Shown here: one piece after another, positions 42,150 to 52,617 of the stretch
Layout: each line of letters begins with the position of its first letter
Position numbering within the stretch: the stretch's first letter is position 1
DNA from: Pseudobdellovibrio sp.
GTDB lineage: Bacteria; Bdellovibrionota; Bdellovibrionia; Bdellovibrionales; Bdellovibrionaceae
NCBI GenBank assembly: GCA_023701385.1
Contig: JAMPXC010000008.1
Span: forward strand, 19,455 to 83,454
DNA: 64,000 nucleotides
Reading direction: 5' to 3'
Notes under the pieces: model-generated
Database searches by the model: none
What the model saw: the letters and a program-made list of their open reading frames with translations, nothing else
Told to the model about the DNA's origin: nothing
Translations under genes and position numbers: made by a program

Positions 42150-42238
42150 AAAATCTACCCTATTACAAATAAAACAGCATTTACTACTTAGATCCTGATT
42201 CGTTGCTTCACTCTCTAAAATTACTGTGATTTTGCGTA

Positions 42239-42250
42239 ATCTTCAAATGA
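42239..42250. promoter_or_regulatory. CTTCAAATGA half-box
   Basis: AATCTTCAAATGA repeats a 13-base string of the tandem box at 40908-40920. It lies between the divergent OmpR-type regulator gene and the gene at 42315. Confidence 0.4.
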
Positions 42251-42314
42251 TTTTAATTAGAATCCCAAATTTACCCCACACACTTATTATACGGCATAGC
42301 TCAAGGAGGAATTT

Positions 42315-42695
42315 ATGACCATTAACTTGCATTTCTCACACGTCGAGGTTCCAGATTACTTACGTTACAATATCGAAGGTTACATTACCGAGATGTTTGG
42401 CGGATTATCGCAAAAACACAATTTATTTGTGGATCTGTATTGCAAAAAAGAAGTCACCTCCAAAAATCACGGAGAAAAATTTAAATGCCATATTGAGGCA
42501 CATGCACCGTGGTTACATCGAAAAGTCTACGTGCAATCTGCAGGTGACGAATGTTGGGAAACCATTACAAATGCAAGTGGCAAAATGAAACGTAAATTAT
42601 TTAGTCAAAAAAAATCAGATCACAGAAAACGAGGGCGCACAGATTGGAGTTTAGCAGAGAATGATTATGTCAATGAACAAGAACTAGCGATTTAG
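42315..42695 (+). CDS. Ribosome hibernation factor-like protein (S30AE)
   Basis: The 126-residue protein starts after a consensus AAGGAGG site. Residues ~30-95 (KFKCHIEAHAPWLHRKVYVQSAGDECWETITNASGKMKRKL) follow the pattern of the S30AE domain of HPF/YfiA proteins, which bind the 30S decoding region and stabilise inactive ribosomes. The C-terminus is basic then acidic, with no long HPF-type dimerisation domain, so it would be a short form. Assignment is from sequence feel and could be wrong. It heads a run with a receiver and an SDR gene. Confidence 0.65.
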   Translation: MTINLHFSHVEVPDYLRYNIEGYITEMFGGLSQKHNLFVDLYCKKEVTSKNHGEKFKCHIEAHAPWLHRKVYVQSAGDECWETITNASGKMKRKLFSQKKSDHRKRGRTDWSLAENDYVNEQELAI

Positions 42696-42738
42696 ATGAT
42701 GTACAGCATGTACAGCTCTTGTTGAAAGAGAGTGTGTT

Positions 42739-43149
42739 ATGATCTACAGAGTATTAATTATCGAAGACGATTTGGCTTATAAGCCTTTATGGGCCGATAT
42801 CTTGCGCCGAAATTTAGGCGGAAATATCGCAGAAATCCATTGGGCGGTTAGTGCTGAAGAAGCGAAAGTAGAATATGAAAAAGCAATTGCGACAGGGCAG
42901 TTCTTTGACTTCATTATTACTGACGTATTCTTGGCGGGATCAGACACAGGTCTTGATTTTGTTGAAAATATTTTTGCCGATGATCAGGAAGCCCCTCCCA
43001 TTATTCTGATCTCCTCAGTGGATAAAGACGAGGTCGAAGAAATTGTCGACACCGAATCTCGTCGCATTGAAGTCTTATCAAAACCAATTAACCCTAATGT
43101 ATTTAAAGAGGTCTTGCACCGTTTGACAGAAGACCGAAAGGCAATGTGA
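42739..43149 (+). CDS. Single-domain response regulator
   Basis: The 136-residue protein is a lone receiver: IIEDDLAY (acidic pocket), FIITDVFLAGSDTGLD (phospho-Asp), ILISSVDKDE and LSKPINPNV (switch Ser and Lys). It is separated by 43 nt from the hibernation-factor-like gene and by 4 nt from the SDR gene, so they are probably one operon. The partner kinase is not evident. Confidence 0.85.
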   Translation: MIYRVLIIEDDLAYKPLWADILRRNLGGNIAEIHWAVSAEEAKVEYEKAIATGQFFDFIITDVFLAGSDTGLDFVENIFADDQEAPPIILISSVDKDEVEEIVDTESRRIEVLSKPINPNVFKEVLHRLTEDRKAM

Positions 43150-43153
43150 GTTT

Positions 43154-44089
43154 GTGAATCAAGTCGATACTACGCAAAAAGTAGTTTTGATTACAGGTTG
43201 TGCCACCGGGCTTGGAAAAGCCCTGGTGGAAACCTTAGCCCGTAATCCTACTTACAAAATCATTGCGACTGCTCGTTCGCACAGGCTCGAGCATCTTCGT
43301 GAATTATTTCAGGAATCAGATAAGCTTTTGATTCGTGAATTAGATGTCACGAATGAATCTAATGTTTTTTCATTGGTGAACGAGATTGCAAACCTATGGG
43401 GCCGGATTGATGTGTTAGTTAATAACGCCGGTATCTGTTATCGTTCCGTGGTTGAGCATATGGACCGCGAATCAGAAATGATTCAGTTAGAAACCAATTA
43501 CTTAGGACCGATGTCATTGATCCGTTCAGTGCTTCCGATTATGCGTGAGCAAATGCACGGGCATATCATCAACATTTCTTCAGTGAGTGGTATGGTCTCG
43601 ATGCCAACCATGGCCTCTTATTCAGCTTCTAAGCATGCGCTTGAAGGTGCTACTGAATCTTTATGGTATGAGGCAAAACCTTACGGTATCAAAGTAAGTC
43701 TTGTAGAGCCTGGGTTTATTAATTCAGATTCATTTAAAAATATATTGCTTCCGAAAAAAGCAAAACTATCAGCAAAACTTAAAGGCCCGCATTCGGAGTA
43801 TTATAATTCCATGTCGCCCTTTATCGAAAGCCTGATGAAATGGGCGTTTGCCACTCCCGAATCGATCGCGCACAAGGTAGAAAAATTAATCGAAAGGAAA
43901 AATCCGCCACTTCGTTTGCGGGTCACTTTAGATGCTGTCGTTTTTTCGATCTTAAGAAAGTTGTTGCCGGAATTTATGTTCCACAAGGTGATGTTTTTAC
44001 TTTTGCCTGGATCACGCTTATGGGGTCACCGCAGTTATTTCGGTAACCGTGTAAGAGCCAAAAAAATAAACACCTCAGCCCATGCTTAG
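43154..44089 (+). CDS. Short-chain dehydrogenase/reductase
   Basis: The 311-residue protein (GTG start) is a classical SDR: nucleotide motif TGCATGLGKAL, NNAG (VNNAGICYRS), catalytic Ser in ISSVSGM and YSASK. After the Rossmann core it has a C-terminal extension with a hydrophobic stretch (FMFHKVMFLLLPGSRLWG) that may bind the membrane, as in retinol/sterol-type SDRs. The substrate is unknown. It follows the receiver gene by 4 nt. Confidence 0.9.
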   Translation: MNQVDTTQKVVLITGCATGLGKALVETLARNPTYKIIATARSHRLEHLRELFQESDKLLIRELDVTNESNVFSLVNEIANLWGRIDVLVNNAGICYRSVVEHMDRESEMIQLETNYLGPMSLIRSVLPIMREQMHGHIINISSVSGMVSMPTMASYSASKHALEGATESLWYEAKPYGIKVSLVEPGFINSDSFKNILLPKKAKLSAKLKGPHSEYYNSMSPFIESLMKWAFATPESIAHKVEKLIERKNPPLRLRVTLDAVVFSILRKLLPEFMFHKVMFLLLPGSRLWGHRSYFGNRVRAKKINTSAHA

Positions 44090-44126
44090 AGGGTGCCAGG
44101 CCTTTTTTGCTACAGTTATATTCGAG

Positions 44127-45292
<1,166 letters not shown>

Positions 45293-45373
45293 GGTCTCTT
45301 GATCGTATCACGGTTTAAGTGTTCAATTTTACTTTGAGTTTTTAGAGAAACTAAAAGGAAAAAGGAACCTATC

Positions 45374-45739
45374 ATGTTACTGAAATTTTTATCGATGAAC
45401 TTTGGCGCTTTCGCACAAGAAGCTGCAACAACAGCTGCAGGAACTGCAGCACAACCTCCAGCATGGATGCAATTTGTACCAATGCTTGCCATCGTTGTTG
45501 TGTTTTACTTCTTCTTAATCCGTCCACAAGCTAAAAAACAAAGAGAACAAGTCAGCTTTTTACAAAGCTTAAAAGTGGGTGACCAAGTTGTTACTCAATC
45601 TGGCTTATTCGGAAAAATCACTGGATTAAACGAAAATATCGCAAACCTTGAGATTTCAAACGGAGTGACTATCAAACTTCTTCGTTCACAAATCACAATG
45701 CTTCAATCAGCGTTACAAAAACCTGAGACAGCAAAATAA
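45374..45739 (+). CDS. yajC: Sec translocon accessory protein YajC
   Basis: The 121-residue protein has a periplasmic N-terminus rich in Ala/Thr, one membrane helix (FVPMLAIVVVFYFFLIRPQAKKQREQ) and a small cytoplasmic domain (VGDQVVTQSGLFGKI). The FFLIRPQxKKxKE string is the family hallmark. An AGGAAAAAGGAA ribosome region precedes the ATG. It is encoded just before secD and secF, whose complex it joins. Confidence 0.95.
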   Translation: MLLKFLSMNFGAFAQEAATTAAGTAAQPPAWMQFVPMLAIVVVFYFFLIRPQAKKQREQVSFLQSLKVGDQVVTQSGLFGKITGLNENIANLEISNGVTIKLLRSQITMLQSALQKPETAK

Positions 45740-45776
45740 TTTTTTTACGAAATAAAATAACAAAAGGAAACACATC

Positions 45777-47468
45777 ATGGAAAATCTACGACTGAGAACA
45801 TGGGCAGCGATCATTTCGTTAGTGCTTGCCGCGCTATTCATCGCTCCGAACTTTATCGACACAAGCAAAATGACTTGGTGGCCAGCTAAGAAAATTAATT
45901 ACGGCTTGGACATTCAAGGTGGTATCCACTTGGTAATGGGTGTTGATGTTGATAGCGTTTTAGTGACAACTGTTAACCGTCAAACAACTGTCCTTGCCGC
46001 AGACTTTGCTAAAGAGAATATTCCGGTAAAAGGTTTTAATACAGCAAACGCTAAAGTCGGTGCTCTTGATGTCTTAGTTGATAGCGCTGACAACGCAAAA
46101 CGCGTTGAAGCTTTAATTAACAAAAACTACACAGGTGCTTTACAAGTTGTTTCAACAACAGCTGAAAAAGTTGAAGTTCGTTACTACGATGCTTACCTTT
46201 TAGATCAAAAACAAAATACGATTCGCCAAGCGATTGAAACTATCCGTAATCGTATCGATGAGTTCGGTGTGGCAGAGCCTTCAATCACTCAACAAGGTAA
46301 TGACCGTATCTTAATCCAATTGCCAGGTTTAGCTGACGCTGAAAAAGCAAAACAACTTATCAATACAACGGCAAAACTTGATTTCATGTTAGTGTCTTAC
46401 GCTAAGTCTCCGGATGAAGTTCGTAAGATGATCGACGACGCTGAAAAAGCGGGTGGCTATTCAATGGCGACATTGAAGTACACTGATTACATCAAACGTT
46501 TAAATGAAGATTTAAAATCTCAATTGCCAGCAAACACTGTTGTGTATTTTGAAAAAGGTCAAAACGCTAAAACAATGGAAGCGGGAAGCACTCCCTTCTT
46601 ATTAGAAACTAACACTGATCTTGGCGGTGAATCTTTAGATAACGCTGGTGTTTCATTTGACCAATACGGATCTCCTGAAGTGACTTTACGTTTCAACCCA
46701 TCAGGGGCTGGCAAATTTGCTGACTTAACAGAGAAAAACATCAACCGCCAAATGGCTGTTGTGTTAGATAAAGTTGTTAAAACAGCTCCAAACATCAATT
46801 CAAAAATTCCAAACGGACAAGCCGTTATCACGTTAGGCCGTTCTGGTGACCAACAACAAATGATGGATGAAGCTAAACTTATTTCTACAGCTTTGCGTGC
46901 CGGTGCCTTGCCTGCAACTTTAGAGCAATTAGAAGAGCGTCGTGTAGGTCCATCACTGGGAGCTGATGCTTTAAATAAAGCCCGTTTAGGAGCTATCGTT
47001 GGATCATTATTAATTATGATCTTTATGGTTGTTTACTATAAAGGTATGGGTTTAATCACTACGGTAACTTTAATCTTAAATATCATCGCGGTATTTGCGA
47101 TTCTTGGATCATTAGGTGCAACTCTAACTTTACCAGGTATTGCCGGTATGGCGTTAACTGTTGGTTTTGCCGTAGATGCGAACGTGTTAATTAACGAACG
47201 TATCCGTGAAGAGTTGGCAAAAGGGGCTGGAATTAAAGCCGCTATCCAAGATGGTTATGCTCACGCTATGTCTGCGATCATCGACTCGAACGTAACAACT
47301 TCTGCAACAGCATTAGTTTTATTATACTTCGGTACAGGACCTGTAAGAGGTTTCGCGGTGACGTTATTAGCGGGTATCGCAACTACTATTTTTGCAAACG
47401 TTTTTGTTTCAAAAGTGATTGCAGACAACTTAGTTCACCGTTTCAACATCAAAAAGATTTCAGTTTAA
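45777..47468 (+). CDS. secD: Protein translocase subunit SecD
   Basis: The 563-residue inner-membrane protein has a first membrane helix (TWAAIISLVLAALFIAP), the D1 motif YGLDIQGGIHLV, a large periplasmic P1 domain, and five C-terminal membrane helices with GSLLIMIFMVVYYKGMG, GMALTVGFAVDANVLINERIREEL and FGTGPVRGFAVTLLAG. It uses proton motive force to help late steps of Sec export. It is 37 nt after yajC and 18 nt before secF, which makes one operon; its codon usage is that of a well-expressed gene. Confidence 0.96.
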   Translation: MENLRLRTWAAIISLVLAALFIAPNFIDTSKMTWWPAKKINYGLDIQGGIHLVMGVDVDSVLVTTVNRQTTVLAADFAKENIPVKGFNTANAKVGALDVLVDSADNAKRVEALINKNYTGALQVVSTTAEKVEVRYYDAYLLDQKQNTIRQAIETIRNRIDEFGVAEPSITQQGNDRILIQLPGLADAEKAKQLINTTAKLDFMLVSYAKSPDEVRKMIDDAEKAGGYSMATLKYTDYIKRLNEDLKSQLPANTVVYFEKGQNAKTMEAGSTPFLLETNTDLGGESLDNAGVSFDQYGSPEVTLRFNPSGAGKFADLTEKNINRQMAVVLDKVVKTAPNINSKIPNGQAVITLGRSGDQQQMMDEAKLISTALRAGALPATLEQLEERRVGPSLGADALNKARLGAIVGSLLIMIFMVVYYKGMGLITTVTLILNIIAVFAILGSLGATLTLPGIAGMALTVGFAVDANVLINERIREELAKGAGIKAAIQDGYAHAMSAIIDSNVTTSATALVLLYFGTGPVRGFAVTLLAGIATTIFANVFVSKVIADNLVHRFNIKKISV

Positions 47469-47486
47469 TTTAGGGGAATAAATAAA

Positions 47487-48437
47487 ATGGCAAAAAATAC
47501 TACACAACAAGAATCCTCTGGAAGATTTGATTTCGTCGGTAAAATCGGTTTATTCGGCGGGATCTCATTACTTTTAACAATCGCATCTTTAGTTTACATA
47601 GCTGTTCGCGGAATCAATTACGGTATCGACTTTAAAGGCGGTACTGAGATTCAAGTTAAGTTTGCGCAAACTGTAAATATCGACCAAGTTCGTTCATCTT
47701 TAGATGGATTAGCTTTAGGCGAAGTGGGCGTTCAAGCTTTCGGTGAAGGTAATGAATTTATCATCCGTTTCCAGGGTGAAAAGGGTGCCACTGATAAGGA
47801 AACAAATGAAAAATTAAATGCTTCAATTGCTTCTTTAAGAGAAAAAATCACAACGACATTTGCGGCGCAAGGTCCTGATATCCGCCGTGTGGATACAGTG
47901 GGCCCTCAAGTAGGTGCTGAATTGAAACGTAATGGTTTCTTAGCGGTATTCTACTGTTTATTAGTTATCTTTATTTACGTTGCACTTCGTTTCGATTATA
48001 AGTTCTCACCAGGTGCGGTGGTGTGTTTATTCCATGATGCGGTAATTACATTAGCTGTATTCATCGCGGTTGGAAAAGAAGTTAACATTCCAATCATGGC
48101 GGCCATTTTAACATTAATCGGTTTCTCTCTGAACGATACGATCGTGGTATTTGACCGTATCCGTGAAACTGAACACACGTACCGTGACCGTGGTTTTAAA
48201 TTTGTGATCAATAAATCAATCAACGATATGTTAGGCCGTACTTTAATTACATCAGGTACAGTTTTCGTTTCGGCGTTATGTTTATTGATTTTCGCTGATG
48301 GCGTTGTGGCTGATATCGCGTTCGCTCTTTCGGTAGGTATCGTATTCGGTTCTTACTCTTCGATCTACGTGGCGGCTCCGTTCATCTTAATCATGGACAA
48401 CGTTTTAAAACCTTCTTCTACTCCTGTTAAGGCGTAG
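47487..48437 (+). CDS. secF: Protein translocase subunit SecF
   Basis: The 316-residue membrane protein has the SecF marks GIDFKGGTEIQVKF, TVGPQVGAELKRNG, AALRFDYKFSPGAV (YVALRFDY), IGFSLNDTIVVFDRIRE and ILTLIGFS. Six membrane helices are visible. It pairs with SecD. AGGGGAA precedes the ATG. Confidence 0.96.
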   Translation: MAKNTTQQESSGRFDFVGKIGLFGGISLLLTIASLVYIAVRGINYGIDFKGGTEIQVKFAQTVNIDQVRSSLDGLALGEVGVQAFGEGNEFIIRFQGEKGATDKETNEKLNASIASLREKITTTFAAQGPDIRRVDTVGPQVGAELKRNGFLAVFYCLLVIFIYVALRFDYKFSPGAVVCLFHDAVITLAVFIAVGKEVNIPIMAAILTLIGFSLNDTIVVFDRIRETEHTYRDRGFKFVINKSINDMLGRTLITSGTVFVSALCLLIFADGVVADIAFALSVGIVFGSYSSIYVAAPFILIMDNVLKPSSTPVKA

Positions 48438-48467
48438 CGCGCCTGCGCGAGGAAGCGAAGCTGGACT

Positions 48468-50180
48468 ATGGCTATCTGGAAAGATAAAAGTAAAAATATA
48501 TCTGTTACAGATAGCCAAAAACCATACCCCGAGTTGATAGGACGTCTTCTGACTTCTCGGGGCTATGATGATTCACAGATTGAATCGATCTTAAATCCCA
48601 AATTAAGCTTATTAAAAGATCCATATCTTATGCGAGGAATGGATAAAGCCGTTGAGCGCATTAAACAGGCTTACTTAAATAATCAAAAAATTTGTATCTA
48701 CGCTGACTTTGACTTAGACGGAACAAGTGGTCTTGGTATTTTAAAACAGGCCTTAGAGAATCTTGGTTTTAAAGATGTCAGTTACTATCAACCAAAACGT
48801 TTAAGTGATGGCTACGGCTTTCACCCGCATGCGGTTGAAGAATTAAAAACAATCGGTATTGATTTGATTATTACGGTCGATGTAGGCATTACATCGCACG
48901 CTGCTTTTGATAAAGCTAATGAACTGAATATCGATGTGATTCTAACAGATCACCATTTACCTTCTGAAACTTTACCTAACGCTTACTGCGTGATTAACCC
49001 AAACCAAAAAGACTGCACAAGCGGTCTTGGTTATTTATGTGGGGCAGGGGTAGCGTTTTACTTAAGCCGCGCTTTAAAACGCGCGTTTGCTGAAGATCCA
49101 AAGTTACCAAATAAAGAATGGGATCTTAAAGATCTATTAGATTTATTTTGTATTGGTACTTTAACAGACATGGTTCCGCTTGTAGACGATAACCGCGTGT
49201 TAGTTAAACACGGTATGGTTGTTCTGCAAAACACACAAAAAGTGGGGCTTCAGGCTTTAATGGAAGCCTTAGAGCTAACGGGTCGTCCGTTATCATCGCA
49301 AGATGTTTCGATTAAGTTTGCGCCAAAGCTTAACGCTTTATCGCGTATGGAATCTGAAATTTTACCGATTCATATCTATTTAGAGAAAAACTTAAACCAA
49401 GCCCGTTCGATGGTTGATCAGATTTTAAAGAACAACCAAACTCGTCAAGCTTTACAATCAGATGCAGAAACAAAAGCTTTAGCTCTATTGAAAGATTGGT
49501 CTAAAGAAGACTTTATCTTCGTATCATCTGAAGAATTTCACCGCGGCATTATTGGCTTAATTGCCACTAAACTTTCGCAAGAATTTAATAAGCCAGCGTT
49601 TGTCGGTTCGCAAAATTCAGAAGGTATGATCGTGGGCTCGGGTCGTTTACCAGCAGGTCATGAATCAAGCCTTGTTGATGCTTTAGGGTTTGCACAAAGT
49701 GCACTAAACCGTTTTGGTGGGCACTCGGCCGCAGCCGGTTTTGAATTACATGCGACAAACAAAGAAGAGCTAATTGTAAACCTAGAAAAATTCTATCAAC
49801 AGTTAAAGCTAGATCGTCGTGAACTTGAAATTGAATTTGATGTGGCTGCCAGATTAGATGAAGTGAATTCGCACTTTATGAAATGGTATGATCATATCGG
49901 ACCTTATGGCGTAGGTTTTACGACGCCACTTTTTCGTTTTAACAAACTAAATTTAAATAAGATTACAGAGTTAAAAGGCGGACACCTAAAAGTACAATTT
50001 TGGGACGATAAAAACTCTGTAGATGCCTTACTTTTTTCTCCAAGCTCGTCTCAACGTGAGCTACTACAGGCCGGCAGAATGTATGATATCCTTGGTGAAA
50101 TCCAATGGAATTATTTTAGAAATAAGCAATCTGTGCAAATCTTGATTAAAGATTTGAAGGTTTCGGAAAGTAGTACGTAA
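48468..50180 (+). CDS. recJ: Single-stranded-DNA exonuclease RecJ
   Basis: RecJ degrades single-stranded DNA 5' to 3' in recombination and repair. The 570-residue protein has DHH-family motifs: YADFDLDGTSG (motif I, DxD), ITVDVGITS (motif II), LTDHHLP (DHH) and GTLTDMVPL. The DHHA1-type motif is in RFGGHSAAAGFEL, followed by an OB-fold C-terminus. It begins 31 nt after secF, and its stop codon is immediately followed by the queC start, so it belongs to the same transcript. Confidence 0.94.
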   Translation: MAIWKDKSKNISVTDSQKPYPELIGRLLTSRGYDDSQIESILNPKLSLLKDPYLMRGMDKAVERIKQAYLNNQKICIYADFDLDGTSGLGILKQALENLGFKDVSYYQPKRLSDGYGFHPHAVEELKTIGIDLIITVDVGITSHAAFDKANELNIDVILTDHHLPSETLPNAYCVINPNQKDCTSGLGYLCGAGVAFYLSRALKRAFAEDPKLPNKEWDLKDLLDLFCIGTLTDMVPLVDDNRVLVKHGMVVLQNTQKVGLQALMEALELTGRPLSSQDVSIKFAPKLNALSRMESEILPIHIYLEKNLNQARSMVDQILKNNQTRQALQSDAETKALALLKDWSKEDFIFVSSEEFHRGIIGLIATKLSQEFNKPAFVGSQNSEGMIVGSGRLPAGHESSLVDALGFAQSALNRFGGHSAAAGFELHATNKEELIVNLEKFYQQLKLDRRELEIEFDVAARLDEVNSHFMKWYDHIGPYGVGFTTPLFRFNKLNLNKITELKGGHLKVQFWDDKNSVDALLFSPSSSQRELLQAGRMYDILGEIQWNYFRNKQSVQILIKDLKVSESST

Positions 50181-50897
50181 ATGAGTGTAAAAATGAAAGC
50201 TATGCCCAAGAAAGATCTAAAATCTGTTGTGTGTTTGTCTGCAGGTTTAGATTCAACGGTAAATCTATATGCCGCTCGTAAGTTAACAACGGTTGTGAGT
50301 GCGGTAACTTTTAACTACGGTCAAAAAGCCGCAGTTAAAGAAATTGCCTGCGCGCAAGAACTTTGTAAAAAGTTGGATATTCAGCATAAGGTGATTGATC
50401 TGCCATGGTTTAAAGACTTAGGCGAATCGTCATTAACTTCTGATAAACAGGCTGTGCCTACGGGAAAAGACGTAGGCATTGATAATCATAAAAAGTCGAT
50501 AGAAACAGCCAAAGCCGTATGGGTGCCAAATCGTAACGGAATTTTTTTAAATATCGCAGCCGGTATTGCTGAAAGTCTTAAGGCAGATCTTGTTGTTCCC
50601 GGTTTTAACTTAGAAGAGGCTTCAACATTTCCTGATAATAGTGAAGGCTTTATGCGTTCGCTAGATATGTCATTGGCTTTTTCGACAGCGAACAAGGTGC
50701 ATGTGCATTGTTATACGGTAAGTCTTTCTAAGCCTGAAATTGTGCGGGCAGGCATGAGCTTAGAAGTTCCCTTTGATAAGATTTGGCCATGTTATTTTGC
50801 ACGCGATAAATGGTGTGGCGAGTGTGAATCTTGCCAACGCGCTAAACGGGCGTTTAGCGTAAACCAGATGCAGGTATCGCATTTATTTGAAAGATGA
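50181..50897 (+). CDS. queC: 7-cyano-7-deazaguanine (preQ0) synthase
   Basis: QueC converts 7-carboxy-7-deazaguanine to preQ0 with ATP and ammonia. The 238-residue protein has the PP-loop SAGLDSTVNL (usual SGGLDS with Gly-to-Ala) and the zinc Cys4 site WPCYFARDKWCGECESCQRA. VPNRNGIFLNIAAGIA is also typical. The ATG at 50181 directly abuts the recJ stop; 50193 is an alternative. With queA and tgt in this window, three queuosine steps are present, but queD, queE and queF are not seen. Confidence 0.93.
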   Translation: MSVKMKAMPKKDLKSVVCLSAGLDSTVNLYAARKLTTVVSAVTFNYGQKAAVKEIACAQELCKKLDIQHKVIDLPWFKDLGESSLTSDKQAVPTGKDVGIDNHKKSIETAKAVWVPNRNGIFLNIAAGIAESLKADLVVPGFNLEEASTFPDNSEGFMRSLDMSLAFSTANKVHVHCYTVSLSKPEIVRAGMSLEVPFDKIWPCYFARDKWCGECESCQRAKRAFSVNQMQVSHLFER

Positions 50898-50906
50898 TAA
50901 TAGATC

Positions 50907-51473
50907 ATGAAAACGCTGTACGTTAGTTCGCCGACAAAAACTCTAAAAAAATATGACGGATCTCAACTAAGACCTTTATTTTCTTACGAACATTTCGGTT
51001 TAAAAGGCAATGCCATGCTTTCATGGGTGGCGCCAACGGATGTGACGTTAACTCACATGGTTGATTACGAAGACAAAATCGAAGAGTCAAAAATCTGCGG
51101 TGATAAAATGTTACATTTTATGATCGAATTCTTTCCGGCCAACCTTTCAACAGGGGTTATGGCGCAAAGGTTACTTGCTTCGATTATTAAAGATTTAGTT
51201 CAAGCTAAAGCGCCTAAGGCCACATTGTCGCGTAAAGGTGACGATATCTACGTGGGCCAAGGTAAGCTTTCAATTTCGATTGCCAGTGTTTCTGCGGTAT
51301 CAACGTTAATTCACTTTGCGGTGAATATTACGAATAAAGGGACTCCGGTTAAAACTGCGTCTTTAGAAGATTTAAAAATTAAGCCAGATGCTTTTGCTAA
51401 AGAGGTTTTAAAAGCTTTTTCTAGTGAATTTGAAGATGTGATGTGGGCTACGCAAAAGGTAAAACCATTATGA
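50907..51473 (+). CDS. DUF366 family protein
   Basis: The 188-residue protein fits DUF366, a small group with a lipoate/biotin-ligase-like fold (IEFFPANLSTGVMAQRLLASIIKDL, GDDIYVGQGKLSISIASVS). The function is unknown. It lies 9 nt after queC and overlaps the next gene start by 4 nt (ATGA), so they form an operon. The link to queC might point to modified-base metabolism, which is a guess. Confidence 0.75.
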   Translation: MKTLYVSSPTKTLKKYDGSQLRPLFSYEHFGLKGNAMLSWVAPTDVTLTHMVDYEDKIEESKICGDKMLHFMIEFFPANLSTGVMAQRLLASIIKDLVQAKAPKATLSRKGDDIYVGQGKLSISIASVSAVSTLIHFAVNITNKGTPVKTASLEDLKIKPDAFAKEVLKAFSSEFEDVMWATQKVKPL

Positions 51474-52261
51474 AAAAGGTTTTTTTGTCGTTTTTCTTTT
51501 TAATCTGTTTTACGTTGCCAAGTTTTGCTTTTGATCACAACTACGCTTTATGGAAGCGTGTGGTTGTTCAGTATGTAGATTTAGAAACAGTTCCGGCAAG
51601 TGTTGATTACCTTGGTATTAAAGAAAATCGTTTAGATTTTACGGAAAACTTAAAAGAGATGGTGGCTGTTACCAAAGAAGAGTATGAAGCTTTTACGATT
51701 GATCAAAGAAAAGCATTTATTCTAAATCTGTACGGCGCTTTAGCAATTAAAGCTGTGCTTGATCAAGTTAAGGGTAAAAAACTTCCGAAATCGATCAAAG
51801 ATGGCAAAGCTATGTTTACGGATATCTTTGATCAAAAGTTTTTTAAACTGTTCGGTGAAAAGCGCAGTCTTAATTATATAGAATCAGAACTAGCTAAAGA
51901 ATTTAACAGCGATTTTAAATTTATGGTGTCTTTTGCTTGTGCGGCCCGTGGGTGCCCGCCACCAGGCTATTATACGGCTGAAAACTTAGGTAAAACGTTA
52001 AACGAAACTTCAAAAGTGTTTTTATCTTGGGATAAAAACGTAAACTACGCGATCACAAATAATACTTTTACAGCCAGTGATTACTTTGAACCCAAAGAAA
52101 AGTTTATCAAACAATCTAGCGAGTATTCTGATTTAAAAAATTACTTAATCCGCAATGCGCCGATTTCTGAATTATTAAAAGATAAAGCGATTAAAAACGA
52201 AAACACGCTAGATCTTGATTTTTCAAAACGCGATTGGTCACTCAACAATAAGGCTAAATAA
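51470..52261 (+). CDS. Exported DUF547 protein
   Basis: ATG 51470 overlaps the DUF366 stop (ATGA), giving 263 residues with signal peptide MKKVFLSFFFLICFTLPSFA. The middle part matches DUF547: FILNLYGALAIKAVLDQ, SLNYIESELAKEF and FMVSFACAARGCPPPGYYTAENL. Some DUF547 proteins are thought to be cysteine-protease-like, with a Cys and His pair; the CAARGCPPP Cys is present. The role is unknown. It is the last gene of the tgt-to-DUF547 run. Confidence 0.85.
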   Translation: MKKVFLSFFFLICFTLPSFAFDHNYALWKRVVVQYVDLETVPASVDYLGIKENRLDFTENLKEMVAVTKEEYEAFTIDQRKAFILNLYGALAIKAVLDQVKGKKLPKSIKDGKAMFTDIFDQKFFKLFGEKRSLNYIESELAKEFNSDFKFMVSFACAARGCPPPGYYTAENLGKTLNETSKVFLSWDKNVNYAITNNTFTASDYFEPKEKFIKQSSEYSDLKNYLIRNAPISELLKDKAIKNENTLDLDFSKRDWSLNNKAK

Positions 52262-52272
52262 TCAAAAGTAAC

Positions 52273-52297
52273 GGTTTACTTAAAAACGAAGTAAACC
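52273..52297. repeat. Short palindrome at a convergent junction
   Basis: GGTTTACTT (52273-52281) and AAGTAAACC (52289-52297) flank a 7-nt loop, preceded by AAAAGTAAC. The arm resembles that of the long palindromes at 6140 and 41394, so it may be a reduced member. It overlaps the 3' end of the minus-strand gene. Confidence 0.55.
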
Positions 52298-52617
52298 GCA
52301 CCCACCATACAAAGCCCAGCCCATAGGTAATCCCATTTGAAGCTTTGGTTCATATAGAACGTCGAAAAAAAGATAAACACTAAAATCGTAATCACTTCTT
52401 GCAAGATTTTAAGTTGCGGAAGTGAGTAGTATTCAAAGCCCCAACGGTTAGCGGGCACTTGAAACACGTATTCAAAAAAAGCGATACCCCAGCTGGCTAA
52501 GATCACAATCCAAATGGGTGAATCTTTCATTGTTTTTAAATGCCCGTACCAAGCATAAGTCATAAAGATATTTGAAATAACTAATAACAGTAATGGGTAC
52601 GCAGCACTTAAATTCAT
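52276..52617 (-). CDS. DMT-family small membrane protein (DUF486)
   Basis: The 113-residue protein has four membrane helices: PLLLLVISNIFMTYAWYGHL, IWIVILASWGIAFFEYVFQVPANR, LPQLKILQEVITILVFIFFSTFY and YLWAGLCMVGAVYFVF. The motif ASWGIAFFEYxxQVPANRxG is the hallmark of DUF486. Transport is presumed but unproven. Its start overlaps the end of the cotransporter gene by 4 nt, so they are co-translated. Confidence 0.9.
   Translation of the reverse strand: MNLSAAYPLLLLVISNIFMTYAWYGHLKTMKDSPIWIVILASWGIAFFEYVFQVPANRWGFEYYSLPQLKILQEVITILVFIFFSTFYMNQSFKWDYLWAGLCMVGAVYFVFK

Noticed and set aside
42315..42695. Name 'sigma-54 modulation protein' as a link to the sigma-54 promoters
   Set aside because: That old name refers to ribosome hibernation factors; there is no direct link to sigma-54 control.
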